Origin: Butyrivibrio proteoclasticus P6B7 | Lineage (GTDB): Bacteria > Bacillota > Clostridia > Lachnospirales > Lachnospiraceae | Reading direction: 5' to 3' | Assembly: GCF_000622085.1 (NCBI RefSeq) | Contig: NZ_JHWL01000005.1 | Location: 62,001-126,000, forward strand | Length of the DNA: 64,000 bases | The notes under the pieces: generated by a model | Seen by the model: only the letters and a program-made list of their open reading frames with translations | What the model was told of the DNA's origin: nothing | Databases searched by the model: none | Translations under genes and position numbers: made by a program | Part shown: positions 44,432 to 53,442 of the stretch, in pieces | Layout of the letters: each line of letters begins with the position of its first letter | Numbering within the stretch: position 1 is the stretch's first letter

Positions 44432-44471
44432 TTTATGCATTTTAGTATTCATTTGTCTTTTTTACTAAAAT

Positions 44472-45839
44472 CTATTTATCTAAAGATTCCTTGGGGTTGA
44501 TCTTCTTGATCCACTTTCCACTTCTTAATCTCTGTACACAAAGTATGCACTTAAGGAACTGATCGATCTTAAGGGCAATGTATACCCAGAAGCCTGGCCA
44601 TTTAAGCAAAAGACCTGTTATTGCTCCAAGAGGAATACTAAACACCCACAAAAAGATAATGTCGGCAACCATAAGAAACTTGGTATCTCCGCCTCCTCGA
44701 AGGGTTCCCTTGGTCAAAATGCTGTTGGCTGCCTGGAACCAGATAACAACTGCCACAGCATGCATAAGGTCCTTGGCAAGAACTGCCGTTTCTGGCTCAA
44801 TCTTATAAACACCAACAATGACATTGGAAAGAGCCAGGATTATAAGACATCCCACACCACCAATAATAAAGCCAAGGGCTGCAAAGGTATTGCCCTGGGC
44901 CTTAGCCTTTTCAATATCACCTTCACCCAGGGTGATACCTGTGATTGAACAGCTGGCCTGGCTGATACCCTGGATTACTACGGTGGCAAGCATCATAACC
45001 ACTGTTGTAATGGAATTGGCCGCCACAAACTGCTCTCCTATGTGCCCCATGACTACAGCAACAGCGCTGTTACCAAGACCAAGAAGTGTGTCAGAAAAAA
45101 GAACCGGAATAGATATCTTGATGTATTCAGACACAAGGTCTTTTACCGGAAGGGCGAAGTCCTTAACTCTAAAGCCTATGTTCTTATCTGCAAACAAAAG
45201 AAATCCCATGATAACACAGAATTCCACAATTCTGGCAATAAGCGTACCAAGAGCCGCGCCGTTAACTCCCATGGCGGGAGCTCCAAATTTACCAAAGATG
45301 AAAACGTAGTTGCAAAAGATATTTATAAAAAACGAACAGATGCTGGAAATCAGCGGAACGTGAGCCTTTCCAACGCACCTAAGCATGATGCTGCTGGTAA
45401 GAGAAAAGCCATTTAAGTAATAGCAGGGAATGGAAATCAAAAGGTACCCTACTCCAAAGCCTATTACCTCTGCCTTGGGAGTATACAGGCGCATGATGGA
45501 ACCCGGAATCAGGGCTGTAGCCACTGCAAAGCAGGTTGCCACAATAAAAAGAAGGCGATACATAATATTCACAGCCTTCTTCATACTGATGTTATCCTTC
45601 ATGCCGAAGTATCTGCTGACAAGGACGCTGGCTCCCATTCCAAGGCCCATGCACATTATCTGAAATATTGAAATGAAGTTATTGGCAAGAGTTGCGCCGC
45701 TCATGGAGGATTCTCCAAGCTGCCCCAGCATTACATTGTCCGCCATGTTAACCCCTACGGTAATGAGCTGCTGAAGCGCAATCGGAAGCGCAAAGGCCAC
45801 CAGAGTCTGATAGAACTTCTTATCCCTAACGAAAATCAT
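44472..45839 (-). CDS. MATE family efflux transporter
   Basis: A 455-residue, 12-helix protein; start ATG 45839 after GGGGGATAAT. It has FALPIALQQLITVGVNMADNVMLGQLGESSMSGATLANN and the matching second-half blocks (NSILTKGTLRGGGDTKFLMVAD). It is a paralogue of the protein at 34905 but clearly diverged. It lies 33 bases after the acyltransferase gene and may share its transcript. Substrate unknown. Confidence 0.92.
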   Translation of the reverse strand: MIFVRDKKFYQTLVAFALPIALQQLITVGVNMADNVMLGQLGESSMSGATLANNFISIFQIMCMGLGMGASVLVSRYFGMKDNISMKKAVNIMYRLLFIVATCFAVATALIPGSIMRLYTPKAEVIGFGVGYLLISIPCYYLNGFSLTSSIMLRCVGKAHVPLISSICSFFINIFCNYVFIFGKFGAPAMGVNGAALGTLIARIVEFCVIMGFLLFADKNIGFRVKDFALPVKDLVSEYIKISIPVLFSDTLLGLGNSAVAVVMGHIGEQFVAANSITTVVMMLATVVIQGISQASCSITGITLGEGDIEKAKAQGNTFAALGFIIGGVGCLIILALSNVIVGVYKIEPETAVLAKDLMHAVAVVIWFQAANSILTKGTLRGGGDTKFLMVADIIFLWVFSIPLGAITGLLLKWPGFWVYIALKIDQFLKCILCVQRLRSGKWIKKINPKESLDK

Positions 45840-45872
45840 ATTATCCCCCAAAACTAGTCAGTCTAAAATGTA

Positions 45873-46904
45873 TTATATCTCATGTGTTGCGGCGCTGCGA
45901 TAATTATCTAATAATCTTACAGATGCATTGTGAGCAAAAATAATAATCACACATGCCACTATATCCAACAAACATACCACAATCCAGTTATATGGAATAA
46001 CACTGTACAACTTCACTCTCTTCCATATAACGGCTGAGTAATCGTTGATCGTGTAATTAAAGCCCATGATCACCAGTGTGTTCTGGCCAAGGAAGGTAAG
46101 CACCTTGCTGTTAGGAAGGTAATTCTTAAATAATAGGATCAGTGCCATGGACATGGCTGTACTTCCCACGATGAACAAGAATGGGTGAGTTCCATAATTT
46201 CTAACGTTAACATCAACTTTGCCCGTAAGTTCTGTACAGAACAGGAATATAATGCTAAGAATCAGGATCATTGCCATATTATTCTCAGTGGCATTTTCAT
46301 CGATAGCTCTTTTGCCATAATATCCAACGATCATAAAGAAGGCGCCAACAAAGGCTACTCCAAGATGCCATGGAAGGATTGGCGGAGCCTTATATATCTT
46401 GAGAGCCACGTTGATCATAAGCCCCATGGCTATTACAGTTCCACGAAGCACTCTGTTCTTCACCTTCAAAAAGAGATATGTAAGGATCGTACTTAGGAAG
46501 ATGCAGGGAAGGAACCACAGTGGAACGCTGGTGGACATCCTTGCCTTCGTGCTATAGGAGTACAGAACCCAGATGATGCTATCCTTAGCTTTCTTGTAGA
46601 GCTGTAGCATCGTAAAGCCATTTAAATAATCGTAGAAAATCTCAATAGCTATGTTGATTCCGCAAAGAATGAAGTACGGAATTATGTAAGCCTTAAACTT
46701 ATTGATAACCAGTTTCTTTAATCCCTTACTCTCCCACTTTGTTCTGTTGTATAAAAGCCCTGATAATATAAAAAAGAAGGGCATGTGAAAGCCATAAATC
46801 AGCGTTGTGACAAGCTTTGGGGCACCGGAGTGTCCCACAAGCATCAGGATAATCACGGCGCCCCTTATGGCGTCTATATATTCATCTCGCTTAGTATTAC
46901 TCAA
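45873..46904 (-). CDS. Acyltransferase 3 family membrane protein
   Basis: A 343-residue protein with about ten hydrophobic segments. The N-terminal RDEYIDAIRGAVIILMLVGHSGAPKLVTTLIYGFHMPFFFILSGLLYN carries the family's R-GH-FxMP-fF-SG pattern. Such proteins O-acetylate cell-surface sugars or exopolysaccharides across the membrane. The start is TTG at 46904; the upstream short frame ends at 46901-46903 and overlaps it (TTGA), so translation may be coupled. Confidence 0.85.
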   Translation of the reverse strand: MSNTKRDEYIDAIRGAVIILMLVGHSGAPKLVTTLIYGFHMPFFFILSGLLYNRTKWESKGLKKLVINKFKAYIIPYFILCGINIAIEIFYDYLNGFTMLQLYKKAKDSIIWVLYSYSTKARMSTSVPLWFLPCIFLSTILTYLFLKVKNRVLRGTVIAMGLMINVALKIYKAPPILPWHLGVAFVGAFFMIVGYYGKRAIDENATENNMAMILILSIIFLFCTELTGKVDVNVRNYGTHPFLFIVGSTAMSMALILLFKNYLPNSKVLTFLGQNTLVIMGFNYTINDYSAVIWKRVKLYSVIPYNWIVVCLLDIVACVIIIFAHNASVRLLDNYRSAATHEI

Positions 46905-47037
46905 ATATCTTCTTCCTTTGCAACATAAACTTTCTCGCCGTAAACCCAGGCGTATACATCCCCCTTACTGTCAAAAGAGCTATGACAGCAACCATTGCCA
47001 CTATAGCGGCAATTATTCATCCAACTTTTCTTTTCAT
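46901..47037 (-). pseudogene. Short frame or degraded small gene ahead of the acyltransferase
   Basis: From the ATG at 47037 (AGGAG upstream) the frame reads MKRKVG and then stops at TGA, yet continues past the stop as a clear membrane segment (IIAAIVAMVAVIALLTVRG). Another frame from an ATG at 47020 encodes 39 residues ending KGDVYAWVYGEKVYVAKEED and overlapping the acyltransferase start. The pieces look like one short membrane-anchored protein split by a stop and a frameshift. It could be a real 39-residue coupled peptide instead. Confidence 0.35.
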
Positions 47038-47065
47038 ACTTTTCTCCTCAAAACTAGTAATTATA

Positions 47066-48736
47066 TTAGTTTTTCCTAACCTTTAGCATATTTCCAAGAA
47101 CCCTTACATATTTCTTGCCAGTGTTCCCCTCAAAGGCAATGAAATCACCAAATTCATAGGAAATGTATGTGAATTTAGCACAGTCGTCAAATTCATTGAC
47201 TATTGTTTCCTCTCCATTTGTGATGGAATAGAGATTACCAGCATTTGCATAAAAGAACTTCTTCTCATATTTGTCATATTCCATGCCGTAGTAGTCACCC
47301 ACATACTCAGTTATAAATACAGGCTTTCTGTCAACAAGCTGATATAGCTCATCATCAAAGGATCCGATGAATATGGAAGACATATCCTCGTTGCACTCAA
47401 CCTCTTTAACATTAAAGTCTATGTCAGTAAACTCAGTCTTTTGAAGTTCTCCGCCAATAGCCACAGTTTGATATAGCTTGTAATCCAAAATGTTTAAAGC
47501 AATGATCCTGTCCTCGAAAAAAGCATATCTTCTTTCTCTTCGAGGGCTAATATCAAGGTTTACAGGCTTCTTATCACCATCGTAGAAATAGTAGACATTT
47601 TCTTCAGTTTCAAAAATGCACTGTTCAAGGGAAGGCTGATCTATAAAATAATGATCGAAGCTACCACGGCCCTTTTCTACAAGCTCTGATGCAAAATAGA
47701 CATCATCAATATACTCACCAGTGAGTACTATATGAGCTTCCTCATACCCTTCCTTGAAATAATGAACATCCTCATAACCATATGACAGGAATTCTCTGCA
47801 ATCACTTGAAATAACATAATCCCAGCTTGGATTCTTATCTATAAACTGATATTTTCCATCATGAAGATAAATAATGGTGCAGCTTGGAGCTTCGTACTTT
47901 TCAAAGTAGGCTCTGCTTGCATCATCCGAGATTGCTATGCAATAAAGATAATCTGCAACAAAAGCATCGCAATGACCATTCTTTTCATATAGCATCATGA
48001 CGTCTTTTCTATTATCATAGAAAACCACATACTGCCCATTGTTAGAAATGGCTACATAATCTATTCTTGGACAGTCATCAGAGATATGATAGATCTCTCC
48101 TGTGGCTGCATCGTAGTAGTCCAGTGTCTTTTTGTCTGTGTTGGAAAATACAACATCTCCACTGCTCTTGGCGATGATGGCTCCATCAATATTCTTGCCA
48201 ATCTTATAAGGCTTAAGATTACCATTTACCTGATAGCAGGTCTTACCATCTATGACCAGAGCCTGCTCATGATCGAAGGTTGGGTAAAATCGCAGATCTC
48301 CATGGTTCTTAAATTGTTCGTTCTTTTCACCGTTGGAATTAACAATAATTCCGTTGGTATTATAGATAGCAACGCCTTCTAACTTAGTTGTAAACTCTGA
48401 ACTACCTGCATTCTCCATAAAATATGGAACAACAAGCATCATAAAAAGGCATATTGCCAAGGGAATTACCACAGCTAATACCTTGGGTAAAACTGTTAAC
48501 TTACGCTGTGATGATTTAGCCACCCCATTCCATGTTTTCTTGTCAAAAAGATCTATTTCTTTTTCCAGATTATCTACATGTTTGCTCTTTGATTCACTCT
48601 TTAATTCATTCTTTAATTCTTCAGTAAGCTTCTTCTCAAGCTCCACATCATTTTCAATTGTATTAACAGGAGTTCCGCAAACTTCACAAAAGTCCTGACC
48701 TTTTTTAATTTTATTACCACAAACTTCACACTTCAT
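47066..48736 (-). CDS. Zinc-ribbon, single-membrane-segment protein with extracellular beta-propeller-like region
   Basis: A 556-residue protein. The N-terminus CEVCGNKIKKGQDFCEVCG is a double-CxxC zinc ribbon. A charged Glu/Lys region follows (~30-70), then one membrane segment (VLAVVIPLAICLFMMLVVPYF, ~85-105). The outer ~440 residues consist of recurring beta-strand units with D-rich turns (GDVVFSNTDKKTLDYYDAATGEIYHISDD; GQYVVFYDNRKDVMMLYEKNG) that resemble a WD40/DUF5050-type propeller. Role unknown; a surface sensor is possible. ATG at 48736 with GGTGAGGTGACAC. Confidence 0.8.
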   Translation of the reverse strand: MKCEVCGNKIKKGQDFCEVCGTPVNTIENDVELEKKLTEELKNELKSESKSKHVDNLEKEIDLFDKKTWNGVAKSSQRKLTVLPKVLAVVIPLAICLFMMLVVPYFMENAGSSEFTTKLEGVAIYNTNGIIVNSNGEKNEQFKNHGDLRFYPTFDHEQALVIDGKTCYQVNGNLKPYKIGKNIDGAIIAKSSGDVVFSNTDKKTLDYYDAATGEIYHISDDCPRIDYVAISNNGQYVVFYDNRKDVMMLYEKNGHCDAFVADYLYCIAISDDASRAYFEKYEAPSCTIIYLHDGKYQFIDKNPSWDYVISSDCREFLSYGYEDVHYFKEGYEEAHIVLTGEYIDDVYFASELVEKGRGSFDHYFIDQPSLEQCIFETEENVYYFYDGDKKPVNLDISPRRERRYAFFEDRIIALNILDYKLYQTVAIGGELQKTEFTDIDFNVKEVECNEDMSSIFIGSFDDELYQLVDRKPVFITEYVGDYYGMEYDKYEKKFFYANAGNLYSITNGEETIVNEFDDCAKFTYISYEFGDFIAFEGNTGKKYVRVLGNMLKVRKN

Positions 48737-48775
48737 GTGTCACCTCACCCCCCAAAAAGGGTTTTCTCCATCCAA

Positions 48776-48813
48776 TAAAAAAAAAGAATCACTCATATAA
48801 CAATGAGTGATTC
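48776..48813 (-). terminator. Terminator of the PF06541 gene
   Basis: Eleven-bp stem GAATCACTCAT/ATGAGTGATTC followed on the minus strand by a run of nine T's. Confidence 0.88.
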
Positions 48814-48830
48814 AAGTAATAACCATACCA

Positions 48831-49583
48831 TTATAAGCGATTTTTGATTCGTTTCAATAGCTTCTCTCCGCTTTCTGCTATCTCCTTGGTAAAGCGCTTA
48901 TTATCCGGAACGAATTTTTCAAGACTCTTAAGAATTCTCTTTTGGTTCCTGCCAAGGTCTTCAAAGGCATCCTTTATAGCCTCAGAAGTTGAAGCTATCT
49001 TCTCGTAGTTGCCCTGGGCCCTTTCATTAAACTGCTGATGCATGTCCTTAACATCCTTTAAAAGAGCTGACAAGCTGGCCTCAGTAAGTGCAAAGTCCGC
49101 ACCAAGGATCATTGCCATCACTATGGAAGCAAAGATAACAACGTAAGGATTAAACATGGTTCTCACATTTTCCACGAATGGAATCAGGTACTTTACGACT
49201 AGAACGCCTGCCACACCAAAGGCAATACTTACAGGCACGCAGATTCTTCCCTGAATATTAAGGGGAAGGTTACTATAATCCCACCATCTGGCATGGAATC
49301 TCTTTTCCAAAACCCAGGAGGTGCCAAACTCAGCCACAGCACTACCAAGATAGCAGATAATAAATGTTCCCCAGATTGGGAATGTAGGGTCAGAGAGCTG
49401 CGGAATAAGGCTAAAGATAATAGACGTAGCCACAACGCAGGATCCATATATAGGACAGATGGGGCCAAAAAGAAATCCTCTATCAGCCCATTTCTTCTCA
49501 TTGGCTGTACAATAAATGGATTCCCAGACCCAGCCTAGAAAGCTGTAAAAAAGAAATTCCAAAAAATACTGAGCAATAATCAT
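48831..49583 (-). CDS. PF06541-type putative ABC transporter membrane protein
   Basis: A 250-residue protein with about five hydrophobic segments. The N-terminal FLFYSFLGWVWESIYC...RGFLFGPICPIYG is the hallmark of the family named 'putative ABC-transporter type IV' (CmpB-like); GRICVPVSIAFGVAGVLVVK follows. The C-terminal ~70 residues form a soluble coiled coil (LKDVKDMHQQFNERAQGNYEK). Despite the name there is no adjacent ATPase. Role unknown. ATG at 49583; diguanylate cyclase gene upstream by 27 bases. Confidence 0.85.
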   Translation of the reverse strand: MIIAQYFLEFLFYSFLGWVWESIYCTANEKKWADRGFLFGPICPIYGSCVVATSIIFSLIPQLSDPTFPIWGTFIICYLGSAVAEFGTSWVLEKRFHARWWDYSNLPLNIQGRICVPVSIAFGVAGVLVVKYLIPFVENVRTMFNPYVVIFASIVMAMILGADFALTEASLSALLKDVKDMHQQFNERAQGNYEKIASTSEAIKDAFEDLGRNQKRILKSLEKFVPDNKRFTKEIAESGEKLLKRIKNRL

Positions 49584-49610
49584 AGTGTTACAAAACCCTC
49601 CAACAACAAT

Positions 49611-51167
49611 CTATTTTCTGGCAGCCTTCATCGCAAGCTTATTCTCATACATGCGGGCATCAGCGCGCTTAAATACTGTTTCAACGCTATCATCAATCCG
49701 CATATCATACTTGTCCCATCCGATGGCTGCAGATACCTTCTCCCATGGAGACAGGGTGTCATCCTCTGCAAGGTCAGCCAGGATCTTCTTAAAGGCTGCT
49801 ATTCTTTCTTCTGCATTATCATAGTCTTCATTTTCAAGAAATACAACAAACTCATCTCCTCCAACTCTAAATACAGGAGAATGTGAGAAGGTGTTACATA
49901 CGATGTTGCAGATCTTAATAATGGCATGGTTACCCTTTTCGTGTCCATAGGTGTCATTTATAAACTTAAGGTAGTTAAGGTCCACCATGGCAATTCCAAA
50001 CTTATAGAACCCCTCATCCTTCATGCGCTTCTCAGTCTTGATAACTTCGTTATCATAACCTGTCTTATTGCGGATTCCTGTAAGGGCATCCTTAACAGCA
50101 AGCTCATTAGCTGCCTTAATCTTTTGCTGGGCCTCAGTAAGGGCCTTATTCTTGGCAAGAAGATCCTCCATATAGGCGCCAAGCTCACTGATCATGTCAG
50201 CCGTCTGATGGGCAAGCTCAGCTATTTCATCAGTGCCCTTTATATTTTTGCGAATGCTGTTAGCTATCTCCGGATCTCTGGTCTCAGAAAAGGTAGCCAT
50301 CCTGGATTTAAGCTTGATAAGCCTTCGAACATACTTAGATCCAATTATCCAGGTAAATAATCCGCATACGATAGTGATAAATATACCCATGGAGATCATC
50401 TGCTTAACGGTATTCTGCAGAATCTTTCCGTTGAATTTCTCGATGGAAATATCAGAGCCTATAACTCCCATTTTGCGCCCATTTATGATAAGGGGATAGA
50501 AATAGGCATAGTTAATACCATACTCATTGTCGGTAATATCATAACCAGGAGTGTATTCGCCAGTCTCCCAGGCCTTCCACATATGGGCGTGGCTCTCCAT
50601 ATCCTGCTCCACATCAATCATAAGATCAATGTATTTATCACCATCAGAAGCTCTTGGTTCTCTGACTGCATCGATCATGTAGTACATGTGAAGATGCTCT
50701 CCTGTAGGAACCACGTAGTAGGTGTAGGAAACATCAAAGCAATCCTGGGCCTCCTCAAAGATATGAAGCCAGTATTCATGCTTATAGGTAACATAGAGAA
50801 TCTTAAGAGCTCTGGACATTTGCATGTAATCAACTTCTGTCACAAGAGTTTTATTAGGATATTGAGAATGGAAGGCATCATAAAAGGCCACCTTGGCAGG
50901 ATGATAATCTCCATCAAAATCCACAGGGATATTTATCTCACCACCCAGCTCAATCATCAGATCCTGATAAGCAATAAACTCCTTTCCATCAGCCTGCATA
51001 AGCACAGAGAAATAATCAACGATATGCTGAAGATTCTGCTCGCACTCGCCCCTGTAAATCTTGTTCTGATTGGCATAGGTACTAAGCCCTGCCAGCAACA
51101 GAACCGACACGACCATGATTATGAAAAAGATCATTAACTTATAGATCAAAGTTCGCCTTTTACCCAT
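49611..51167 (-). CDS. Membrane sensor diguanylate cyclase
   Basis: A 518-residue protein. Layout: N-terminal membrane segment (LMIFFIIMVVSVLLLAGLSTY), a ~230-residue extracytoplasmic Cache-like domain, a second segment (MISMGIFITIVCGLFTWIIG), a HAMP-like region (~275-335), a coiled coil and a C-terminal GGDEF domain. The active-site loop is FRVGGDEFVVF, with canonical DALTGIRNKTGYD upstream, so it should be catalytically active and make c-di-GMP. No inhibitory RxxD site is obvious. ATG at 51167 lacks a clear ribosome site. Foldback copy B lies upstream. Confidence 0.92.
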   Translation of the reverse strand: MGKRRTLIYKLMIFFIIMVVSVLLLAGLSTYANQNKIYRGECEQNLQHIVDYFSVLMQADGKEFIAYQDLMIELGGEINIPVDFDGDYHPAKVAFYDAFHSQYPNKTLVTEVDYMQMSRALKILYVTYKHEYWLHIFEEAQDCFDVSYTYYVVPTGEHLHMYYMIDAVREPRASDGDKYIDLMIDVEQDMESHAHMWKAWETGEYTPGYDITDNEYGINYAYFYPLIINGRKMGVIGSDISIEKFNGKILQNTVKQMISMGIFITIVCGLFTWIIGSKYVRRLIKLKSRMATFSETRDPEIANSIRKNIKGTDEIAELAHQTADMISELGAYMEDLLAKNKALTEAQQKIKAANELAVKDALTGIRNKTGYDNEVIKTEKRMKDEGFYKFGIAMVDLNYLKFINDTYGHEKGNHAIIKICNIVCNTFSHSPVFRVGGDEFVVFLENEDYDNAEERIAAFKKILADLAEDDTLSPWEKVSAAIGWDKYDMRIDDSVETVFKRADARMYENKLAMKAARK

Positions 51168-51296
51168 AATACAATAATATCGTATTTTTCCAGCATTTTT
51201 GCGTTTTTTACCGTTATTTTAGCAACTTTTTATCTTTTATTCGTTATTGAAAACTAGGTCTTCAGCGCTTCATTCACAGTTCACAGGACATTCTCT

Positions 51297-51722
51297 GGCC
51301 CTGCCCCCGCAGGCTTTCTTTCAATGCGCATGCTGCACGATAATTACTTGCAGGGCAGATTATAGTGCATGGCAATTGGAGCTTTGCTCCATAGGCAAAA
51401 TAAAAAACGAGAATTTCCAAACTCCATGAGCTTGGAAATCTCGTTTCTTTTTTGCCGTAACGAGCGCTTTGCGCTCTTGCCATGTAATATAATCTTTTCG
51501 CCCTGCTTCAGACAATCGTTCGCATGCGCGTGAAAGCCTGCCCTGGGAGCATTAGAAAATGGCACTTTTGTTGCCTATACTCGCCAGTATCAAAACACCC
51601 TGCCCTTAAAAAATCTTAGAGCCTGGCCGAGTTTTAATTCGCAGGATTTAGAAACACCTTTTGGAAAGCCTTAAATTGCGGCGAGCGAACCAACACAAAA
51701 TGGAGTCTGCGGGGGCCGGGCC
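51297..51722 (-). repeat. Foldback element, copy B (426 bp, left arm shortened)
   Basis: From about 51306 on it is roughly 97% identical to copy C (by eye, about ten differences in 390 bases). The right arm is complete, but the left arm lacks ~190 bases; its end GGCCCTGCCCCCGCAGGC still pairs with the right end TCTGCGGGGGCCGGGCC. Head hairpins TGGAGC/GCTCCA, AACGAGA-TTTCC with loop AAACTC-GAGCTTGG, and GAGCGC/GCGCTC are kept. It starts 34 bases after the DUF1667 stop. Upstream, 51168-51296 is AT-rich with no clear feature. Short frames inside it differ from copy C mainly at amino-acid-changing sites and seem non-coding. Confidence 0.85.
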
Positions 51723-51756
51723 AAATATTAGGCCTACCAAAACTGTGAATGCTCGC

Positions 51757-52122
51757 TTACACCTTCTCTACGTTTCTGGTGGCGATGACGTCAACGCCTG
51801 TTCCTGCAACGTCTTTGACGAGGACATCGCCGATATGGGCTGGTGCTGCAACTACTGCTGCGTCAATGTCCTTCATTACTTCGAAGATCTTGTCCTTTGG
51901 AATGTCGCTGGCAGTCTTAACGCAGACTCTTTCCTTGTCGCCGCCTGTGATCCTGACTGTGCTTGTGACAATTCTTGTTGGATTAGTTACTTCTTTTCTT
52001 GCGTAAATATCGCCCTTCTGACAGGTATTGCCCTTAACCTCAGTAACTTCGCCATTTTCAAGAGTTACTGTAAGCTGGCATCCCATTGGGCATCCTATAC
52101 AGGTTAGTTCTTTTATCTCCAT
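51757..52122 (-). CDS. DUF1667 protein (glycerol cluster accessory)
   Basis: A 121-residue protein. N-terminal ELTCIGCPMGCQLTV and GNTCQKGDIYARKEVTNPTRIVTSTVRI are characteristic of DUF1667. Four Cys near the N-terminus (CxxCxxxC and a later C) could bind an Fe-S cluster. It is typically the third gene after two GlpA/GlpB-like flavoproteins, and may be a small electron-transfer subunit akin to GlpC. ATG at 52122 with GGAGATTCAT. Confidence 0.9.
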   Translation of the reverse strand: MEIKELTCIGCPMGCQLTVTLENGEVTEVKGNTCQKGDIYARKEVTNPTRIVTSTVRITGGDKERVCVKTASDIPKDKIFEVMKDIDAAVVAAPAHIGDVLVKDVAGTGVDVIATRNVEKV

Positions 52123-52173
52123 ATGAATCTCCTTAATCTATCAGACCTAATCTCATTATCATGGTAAAAGATA

Positions 52174-53442
52174 TTACTCTGCCTCAATCTTAACTGTGAT
52201 CTTCTTAAGACCCTTGTGCTCCTGTAGCTGGCTCTTACGAAGAATTACCTGCTCCATTTCACCTGGAGCCATGATTCTCTTCTGATTGTGCATAATGCGC
52301 TCATCATCAAAGTAAACGCTGACAAAAGAGTTCTTGTAAACATCGCCAACTCTGAATCTCACAGTAAGAAGGTCATCCATACGGTCAACATTTATTGTAG
52401 TTGGAACAGTATATCTTGCACCCTCTGTAGCCACGATATCGATCACATCGCTTGTATCGGCGTCCTTGCAGCCGTCATTTATGTACTTAACTGCGTTCTG
52501 GCCGGCTCTCTTAGCCTCTTCAGAAACGTAGTCAACCAGATCATGAACGTGAAGAACGTTACCACAGGCAAATACGCCAGGGATGTTGGTCTCTAAGGAT
52601 TCATTAACTATAGGGCCTGATGTTACAGGGCTCATCTTAACACCTGCTGATCTTGACAGCTCATTTTCTGGGATAAGTCCACAGGATAAAAGAAGTGTAT
52701 CGCAGGTATATCTTTCCTCTGTGCCTGGGATAGGCTTTCTGTCTGGTCCCACCTCAGCGATGGTAACAGCAGTCACATGCTCTTTACCCTCAATGTCTAC
52801 AACAGTGTGTGAAAGCTTAAGTGGAATGCCATAGTCATCAAGACACTGAACGATATTTCTCTTAAGTCCGCCAGAATAAGGTAAAAGCTCTGCCACTACC
52901 TTTACCTTGGCGCCTTCCAAAGTCATACGACGGGCCATGATAAGTCCGATATCACCGGAACCAAGGATAACAACTTCTCTACCTGGCATGTAGCCCTCGA
53001 TGTTAACAAGGCGCTGTGCTGTACCAGCTGAGAAAATGCCGGCTGGACGATATCCAGGAATGTTAAGAGCTCCTCTTGGACGCTCTCTGCAACCCATAGC
53101 AAGGATAACAGCCTTAGCCTTAATCTGGAACATGCCATCCTCTCTGTTCATGGCTGTTACTGTCTTATCAGGAGCTATGTCCATAACCATTGTATGGAGC
53201 TTGTACTCTATGCCAAGATCAAGAACCTGCTTGATAAATCTATATGCATACTCAGGACCTGTAAGCTCCTCTTTAAAGGTGTGAAGACCAAAACCGTTGT
53301 GAATGCACTGATTAAGGATTCCACCAAGTTCATTATCTCTTTCAAGGATAAGTATGCTGTCATTGCCAGCTTCCTTGGCAGCTACTGCAGCAGCAAGACC
53401 TGCTGGGCCACCACCTACAATTACTATATCTACACTCTTCAT
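52174..53442 (-). CDS. FAD/NAD(P)-dependent oxidoreductase (GlpB-like partner)
   Basis: A 422-residue flavoprotein: FAD-binding IVIVGGGPAGLAAAVAAKEAG; a second dinucleotide site VVILGSGDIGLIMARRMTLEG; GVFACGNVLHVHDLVDYVSEEA near the C-terminus is a typical FAD-closing ATG/GD motif. Its ATG overlaps the stop of the upstream GlpA-like gene (ATGA), so they are made together. Together with DUF1667 it probably forms an anaerobic glycerol-3-phosphate oxidising complex. The electron acceptor is not evident. Confidence 0.9.
   Translation of the reverse strand: MKSVDIVIVGGGPAGLAAAVAAKEAGNDSILILERDNELGGILNQCIHNGFGLHTFKEELTGPEYAYRFIKQVLDLGIEYKLHTMVMDIAPDKTVTAMNREDGMFQIKAKAVILAMGCRERPRGALNIPGYRPAGIFSAGTAQRLVNIEGYMPGREVVILGSGDIGLIMARRMTLEGAKVKVVAELLPYSGGLKRNIVQCLDDYGIPLKLSHTVVDIEGKEHVTAVTIAEVGPDRKPIPGTEERYTCDTLLLSCGLIPENELSRSAGVKMSPVTSGPIVNESLETNIPGVFACGNVLHVHDLVDYVSEEAKRAGQNAVKYINDGCKDADTSDVIDIVATEGARYTVPTTINVDRMDDLLTVRFRVGDVYKNSFVSVYFDDERIMHNQKRIMAPGEMEQVILRKSQLQEHKGLKKITVKIEAE

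Noticed and set aside
51274..51565. Two overlapping minus-strand frames in foldback copy B, also found in copy C
   Set aside because: They lie in paired arms of the repeat, differ at amino-acid-changing sites between copies, and are broken in copy A.
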